A DNA stretch of 7,416 bases from Thermoplasmata archaeon (GTDB taxonomy: Archaea > Thermoplasmatota > Thermoplasmata > Thermoplasmatales > Thermoplasmataceae), in the NCBI GenBank assembly GCA_021799315.1, contig JAJZAR010000074.1, positions 1-7,416 on the forward strand, given 5' to 3'. A program made the position numbers and the translations under genes. A model generated the notes under the pieces. That model was not told where the DNA came from and searched no databases. It worked only from the letters and a program-made list of their open reading frames with translations. Positions 3,490-7,416 of the stretch are shown here, in pieces (the stretch's first letter is position 1; every line of letters starts with the position of its first letter).

Positions 3490-6399
3490 TTACAGTATTC
3501 TGAGTGTAATTATCTGAAATGGACTCATCTTTCCAGTGACTTCACCATTTTTTATGGAAGATGGCTTTCCTATACTTTCCTCGAGCATATTGCAACGGAC
3601 GTATGAGCCCATCTGTTTCGTCTTTATGGCGTAAGAAGACTCCTCATCATTTGGATTGAATATTCGTATGATATACCCTTTTCCATCATCAGCTTTCTTT
3701 ATGGCAGAAGTTATGGCACCATCAATAATGATTCTATTTTCTATTTTGCCGTAATTCCTTAAAATGAGGACTGGTAGTTGAAATTCCATGGCTTTTTGCT
3801 CAATTTTATGTATGTTTTGCTCGTTTAACAGAACCCTGAAGCTGAATCTGTTCATTCCTCTATCAGCGTCAGGATCAGGATATACCGGAGATCTGAGTAA
3901 CGTGCACCCAATATATCTTCCATCATACGAGAAACCAAATTTGTCTCTGGTGAGAATCGTTGTTGAATGCTGCTCTGATTTTACATTTATAAACCTCTGA
4001 ACAGGAAATTCAAATTTGTTGGTCTCTTCTGGCTTTCGCAAAATGTGGCCCAAGGGGATGCCAGCTCTGCACTCTCCCAAACCTGTGTTAAAGTAAGCTC
4101 TCAATGCACGGTTGTTGCCTTGCCATTGCACTTCGAAATCAATATCATATGAATCATTTTGGGAGAATTTAAAGATCACATTCATTGTGCCTGGAAACAA
4201 TTCGTAGGTTGCTTTCAGTTCTATGTAATGTTTCGTGTTGGTGATAAATTCCATAGATGACGGGATTAGCTTTATGCCACTCCCCATCTCCATTGGGTTC
4301 AATTCCCACGCATCAAAGGTCTCCGGGAAATCTCCTAGAAGTCTGAATTCCGGCGCCATGCATTCGGCTCCGTTGTGAACTATGCTGAGATTATCTGCGG
4401 AAATGCTGACTTCCCAACCTGTCTCTCTCTGTATGGCTTTATCTTTATTTTCCGTGACTTCAATTTCATAAAAGCCTGATCCTTCTGAGAGCGGTATGCT
4501 TACTAGGTGTCTTTCTTCATCAACAATCTCCTTTCCCAAGGCTCCTCCAATGCTTACTGTCTCCCCATGTTTTGCCATATGGCTGATATCAAGGATAACC
4601 TCAGTTTTCCAGGGAAAGGGATTGAACAATACAGGCCTATTCCCAGCTTTATCCATACTTGAAAGGTCTTTAATAGAATCTGACAATTCTGCGTATGCAT
4701 CGATATACACCTCTCCTATTGCGCTTCCGGGCAATATGTCATGAAATTGGTTTTTTAACAGTATATCCCAGTATTTCTCCAATTCGCTTTGATTACCCTC
4801 ACCATTAATCGCGATCATGGCCTCCCTCACCATCAAAAGGGATTCCAGTTCCCTGTTGGCTTTTTTAATCTCTCCATGTGTTGTATATGTTCCTCTGTGG
4901 TATTCAAGATAAAGTTCCCCGGCATATTCCGGCAGCTCTTCCTTTTCCTTCTTCAGTAATGAAATCCAATCGCCTATGGAATCAGGTTTGAGCAGAAAAA
5001 GGTCTCCGTCCTGATCTATATACCTCATGTTTTCAATCATTTCTCTTGTGGGCCCACCACCGCCATCACCATAGCCAAAAATCACAGGAACAATACCTGT
5101 GTTTGATGCATCAGCATTCCTTTCAATTGTGTTTTTCAAGTCTGCTGGTGTAATATCAGAATTGTATGTTCTTCTGTGTAGATGGGCTAGCATATCTGTT
5201 CCATCAATGCCTTTCCATCTGAAGGTGTCATATGGAAATTGGTTGGTATCATTCCACGAGATCTTCGTTGTTAAAAACAAGTCATATCCTGTCTCTTTCA
5301 TTATCTGAGGCATCTGCCCATTGAAGCCAAAGGTGTCCGGAAGCCATAGGACCTTTGATTCTACTCCAAACCATTTTTTAAAATATTTCTTTCCGTAATA
5401 TATCTGTCTTATTAGAGACTCGCCAGAAAGAAGGTTACAATCCGACTCCACCATCATGTCTCCTATGGGTGTCCATTTGCCTTCTGCTACCAGTTCCTTG
5501 ATTCTTTTCATGACAGGTGTTTTATATCTCCCTTTAAGATCGTATTCTTCCACAAATTTGTATAACCATGCCATTGACTGAACAAAGTTATATGATCCAA
5601 ATTCCTCTGAAAGATAAAACACAGAGGAAGTTGTTCTGACAATCTTCCTTTTGGTCTCCTTTACGGGCCACAGCCATGCAAGATCTGTGTGAGCATGCCC
5701 CAGGGGCAATATTTTATTATTTCCCAGAAGTTTTCTATATTCTTTCAATTTATTGTCCAGCTCTCTTTCAATTTTAGAGGCATTTTCAAATTCTACTTCA
5801 GGCATCTTCTGTGCAGCCTCTGGCTTTATGTTCCTGAAGAATTCAGCCATCTCAGGCTCATTGAGATACTTGGTTCCATAAATTAAATAGGAAACACTCT
5901 CAATTGGAAATGGTGGCAATTCATTGAGTATGGATTCAATAAAATCTATATCGTTTTCCAATCTGTATGATTTTATGTAATTGATGCAAAGAAACATTTT
6001 TGCGTAAATTGTCTCAGTGACTCTGTCTCTGTGAAATATTACTATCTGTTCAGTATTAATCTCAGGAACCAGATCCCCAAATAGGTCACGCCTACCGCAA
6101 TATAATTCAAGTTTATGTTCTCCTGAAGAAATATCCACAATTGTATGGTATCTGTCAAGGCCAGAATACACTTCCCCATCTACAATGAGTACAGCCCCGC
6201 CCTTCACAGGGAAGAAAATTGACATTGGTTCTGGAAATGATACAATTGTACTGTAATAAATTTCATTGTCAACAGGTTTCTTATATTCATTTATAACTTT
6301 TGAGGACCATGAATTCAGTATATTAGCATTTTGAACACTCGCAAGTTTTAGAAACATGCTCCTTCCTTCAAGATTTCTTATTTTTCTTTCAAAATTCAT
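3490..6399 (-). CDS. Alpha-mannosidase, glycoside hydrolase family 38 (cytosolic MAN2C1/Ams1-like type)
   Basis: Retaining exo-mannosidase that would remove alpha-linked mannose from glycans. The product is 969 residues, normal for this subgroup. Residues 1-220 form the N-terminal accessory part. The catalytic domain starts with LPLGHAHTDLAWLWPVKE (231-248), in which His237 and Asp239 are the expected zinc ligands. GKWTPIGDMMVESDCNLLSG (307-326) carries Asp320, the expected nucleophile and third zinc ligand. WLPDTFGFNGQMPQ (352-365) is the conserved segment after it, and QFHDILPGSAIGEVY (551-565) carries His553, the last zinc ligand. The C-terminal 400 residues are the beta-rich GH38 domains. 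There is no signal peptide or membrane anchor, so it acts in the cytoplasm. Related archaeal enzymes (Sulfolobus ManA) trim protein-bound mannose; Thermoplasma makes mannose-containing glycoproteins and lipids, which are plausible substrates. Start at ATG 6399 is supported by AGGT about 8 nt upstream. It has its own promoter and no linked sugar genes in view. Confidence 0.95.
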   Translation of the reverse strand: MNFERKIRNLEGRSMFLKLASVQNANILNSWSSKVINEYKKPVDNEIYYSTIVSFPEPMSIFFPVKGGAVLIVDGEVYSGLDRYHTIVDISSGEHKLELYCGRRDLFGDLVPEINTEQIVIFHRDRVTETIYAKMFLCINYIKSYRLENDIDFIESILNELPPFPIESVSYLIYGTKYLNEPEMAEFFRNIKPEAAQKMPEVEFENASKIERELDNKLKEYRKLLGNNKILPLGHAHTDLAWLWPVKETKRKIVRTTSSVFYLSEEFGSYNFVQSMAWLYKFVEEYDLKGRYKTPVMKRIKELVAEGKWTPIGDMMVESDCNLLSGESLIRQIYYGKKYFKKWFGVESKVLWLPDTFGFNGQMPQIMKETGYDLFLTTKISWNDTNQFPYDTFRWKGIDGTDMLAHLHRRTYNSDITPADLKNTIERNADASNTGIVPVIFGYGDGGGGPTREMIENMRYIDQDGDLFLLKPDSIGDWISLLKKEKEELPEYAGELYLEYHRGTYTTHGEIKKANRELESLLMVREAMIAINGEGNQSELEKYWDILLKNQFHDILPGSAIGEVYIDAYAELSDSIKDLSSMDKAGNRPVLFNPFPWKTEVILDISHMAKHGETVSIGGALGKEIVDEERHLVSIPLSEGSGFYEIEVTENKDKAIQRETGWEVSISADNLSIVHNGAECMAPEFRLLGDFPETFDAWELNPMEMGSGIKLIPSSMEFITNTKHYIELKATYELFPGTMNVIFKFSQNDSYDIDFEVQWQGNNRALRAYFNTGLGECRAGIPLGHILRKPEETNKFEFPVQRFINVKSEQHSTTILTRDKFGFSYDGRYIGCTLLRSPVYPDPDADRGMNRFSFRVLLNEQNIHKIEQKAMEFQLPVLILRNYGKIENRIIIDGAITSAIKKADDGKGYIIRIFNPNDEESSYAIKTKQMGSYVRCNMLEESIGKPSSIKNGEVTGKMSPFQIITLRIL

Positions 6400-6441
6400 T
6401 CTCGGTTACCTTGAATTTTAGATGACGGAATTGTTAAAATA

Positions 6442-6449
6442 CCTTTATA
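6442..6449 (-). promoter_or_regulatory. Candidate TATA box of the alpha-mannosidase gene
   Basis: Minus-strand TATAAAGG predicts a transcription start near 6420 and a leader of about 20 nt, which would include the AAGGT ribosome-binding word (6408-6412). A second AT-rich element (ATTTTAAC) follows at 6433-6440. Confidence 0.5.
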
Positions 6450-6577
6450 GAGTAGGGGTCAAATAGGTTCAAGAGAACTACTTATTGCACATATGGCAGC
6501 ATTATGGGATTTAATGTTTAAGAAAATTTTACTGAATACTTAAAAGGTAAAACGCATTATTAATCTTAATCGAAACT

Positions 6578-6610
6578 GAGGATGAATAACTGAAAGGTTA
6601 AGTTATCCTC
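6578..6610 (+). repeat. Interrupted hairpin upstream of the EF-1A promoter
   Basis: GAGGAT (6578-6583) pairs with ATCCTC (6605-6610) and AACT (6588-6591) pairs with AGTT (6601-6604). That gives ten base pairs with a 4-nt bulge (GAAT) on the left arm and a 9-nt loop. It ends 50 bp before the EF-1A TATA box, so it is outside the expected mRNA and could be an operator, an upstream activator site or part of a short transcript. Confidence 0.4.
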
Positions 6611-6660
6611 AAACTATGGGAAAACATATTATAACCTTATTAAATTACCGTAACGAAGAG

Positions 6661-6670
6661 TTTAATAAAT
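6661..6670 (+). promoter_or_regulatory. Candidate TATA box of EF-1A
   Basis: TTTAATAAAT follows the purine-rich CGAAGAG, a likely B-recognition element, and predicts a start near 6692 with a leader of about 26 nt. Confidence 0.6.
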
Positions 6671-6707
6671 AACAACCTTTAACGGTGTAACTCAGAAATT
6701 GAATAAT

Positions 6708-6713
6708 AGGTGA
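6708..6713 (+). promoter_or_regulatory. Shine-Dalgarno of EF-1A
   Basis: AGGTGA matches the archaeal anti-Shine-Dalgarno exactly over six bases and ends 4 nt before the ATG at 6718. Confidence 0.7.
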
Positions 6714-6717
6714 AGAA

Positions 6718-7416
6718 ATGGCAACACAAAAACCACATTTGAATTTGGTGACAATCGGGCATGTAGATCACGGCAAGTCAACCCTTGTAGGAAGACTATT
6801 GTTTGAGCACGGAGAAATTCCTCAGCACATAATTGACGACTATAAGAAACAGTCTGAAGAGAAAGGAAAGGCTACCTTTGAATTTGCATGGGTTATGGAT
6901 AGATATAAAGAAGAGAGAGAAAGGGGAGTTACGATTGATCTATCTCATAGAAAGTTTGAGACTGATAAGTTATATTTTACAATTATAGATGCACCAGGGC
7001 ACAGAGACTTTGTTAAAAACATGATCACAGGTACCAGTCAGGCAGACGCAGCTATGTTGGTAATCTCAGCAAGAGAGGGAGAAGGCATAATGGCTCAGAC
7101 AAGAGAGCATGCATTTCTTGCTAAAACACTGGGCGTGCAACAAATTATAGTCCTTGCGAATAAAATGGATGCAGTTCAACCACCTTATAGTGAAAAAAGA
7201 TTCCAGGAAGTGAAAGCCGAGATAGAAAAGTTCATGGCATCTGTGGGATACAAGAATTTCCCAATCATACCCATAAGCGGATATAAGGGCGACAACATTG
7301 TTAAGAAGTCAGAAAACATGAAATGGTACAACGGACCAACTCTTCTGGAATCCCTAGAAGCACTTAAGGTTCCTGACAAACCAACAAACAAACCCCTCAG
7401 ACTTCCAATACAGGAT
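6718..7416 (+). CDS. tuf: Translation elongation factor 1A (EF-1 alpha / aEF1A), N-terminal 233 residues (3' part outside window)
   Basis: GTPase that brings aminoacyl-tRNA to the ribosomal A site. All nucleotide-binding motifs of the G domain are present: G1 GHVDHGKS (14-21), G2 RGVTID (69-74, Thr72), G3 DAPGH (91-95), G4 NKMD (148-151) and G5 SGYKGDN (187-193). The archaeal/eukaryotic insertion around FEFAWVMDRYKEERERG (54-70) separates it from bacterial EF-Tu. The segment ends in KPLRLPIQD, the entry to domain 2; domains 2 and 3 are outside the window. As I recall it, the sequence is very close to the Thermoplasma acidophilum protein, which is the main basis for placing the organism. Start is set by AGGTGA four nt upstream. 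It is divergent from the mannosidase gene, with no functional link expected. Confidence 0.98.
   Translation, partial: MATQKPHLNLVTIGHVDHGKSTLVGRLLFEHGEIPQHIIDDYKKQSEEKGKATFEFAWVMDRYKEERERGVTIDLSHRKFETDKLYFTIIDAPGHRDFVKNMITGTSQADAAMLVISAREGEGIMAQTREHAFLAKTLGVQQIIVLANKMDAVQPPYSEKRFQEVKAEIEKFMASVGYKNFPIIPISGYKGDNIVKKSENMKWYNGPTLLESLEALKVPDKPTNKPLRLPIQD

Larger units (their letters stand above)
6400..6717. other. 318-bp divergent intergenic region between alpha-mannosidase and EF-1A
   Basis: This gap carries the mannosidase promoter on the left, the EF-1A promoter on the right, and an interrupted hairpin (6578-6610). A plus-strand TATA-like word, CTTAAAAGG (6539-6547), precedes the hairpin and could drive a short RNA. 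The only frame noticed is a 16-codon one at 6493, without a Shine-Dalgarno. No protein gene is supported. Confidence 0.6.

Noticed and set aside
6493..6543. 16-codon plus-strand ORF between alpha-mannosidase and EF-1A
   Set aside because: Too short, with no ribosome-binding site or promoter at a fitting distance.
1..7416. CRISPR array, insertion sequence or prophage-like module
   Set aside because: No spaced direct repeats, transposase, terminal inverted repeats or phage genes were seen. The genes are mostly ordinary chromosomal ones.

Overview
This window looks like chromosomal DNA of a thermoacidophilic euryarchaeon of the Thermoplasmatales (Thermoplasma/Ferroplasma/Cuniculiplasma relatives). 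The evidence is a translation elongation factor 1A whose N-terminal half closely resembles my recollection of the Thermoplasma acidophilum protein, a ribosomal protein S3Ae (eS1), an elongator tRNA-Met with a bulge-helix-bulge intron, archaeal TATA-type promoters and Shine-Dalgarno sequences, and moderately AT-rich DNA. No database search was possible; the species is an inference.

Layout. Left edge (1-973, minus strand): the first 324 residues of a copper-type P1B ATPase with an N-terminal YHS metal-binding domain; its catalytic part runs off the window. A 231-bp divergent control region (974-1204) separates it from an Lrp/AsnC-like regulator with a C-terminal TRASH domain (1205-1735, plus). 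These two form an archaeal copper-homeostasis pair. Next on the plus strand is an unrecognised 128-residue protein (1847-2233) with its own promoter and Shine-Dalgarno, followed by 232 bp without a supported gene, holding one clear hairpin.

Middle (2466-6399, minus strand): in transcription order, a 969-residue GH38 alpha-mannosidase (6399 to 3490), a 277-bp gap holding the S3Ae promoter and a doubtful 53-codon ORF, ribosomal protein S3Ae (3212 to 2571), and only 15 bp later an elongator tRNA-Met(CAU) split by a 17-nt intron. Nine T residues sit between S3Ae and the tRNA.

Right edge (6718-7416, plus strand): the first 233 residues of EF-1A, divergent from the mannosidase across a 318-bp intergenic region that carries promoters for both and an interrupted hairpin.

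Working together: the pump and regulator control metal load. S3Ae, tRNA-Met and EF-1A are translation genes. The mannosidase is probably a cytosolic enzyme acting on mannose-containing glycans. I do not see a convincing new multi-gene system here. The most worthwhile leads are the orphan protein beside the copper locus, the candidate operators between pump and regulator, the S3Ae/tRNA junction, and the hairpin upstream of EF-1A.
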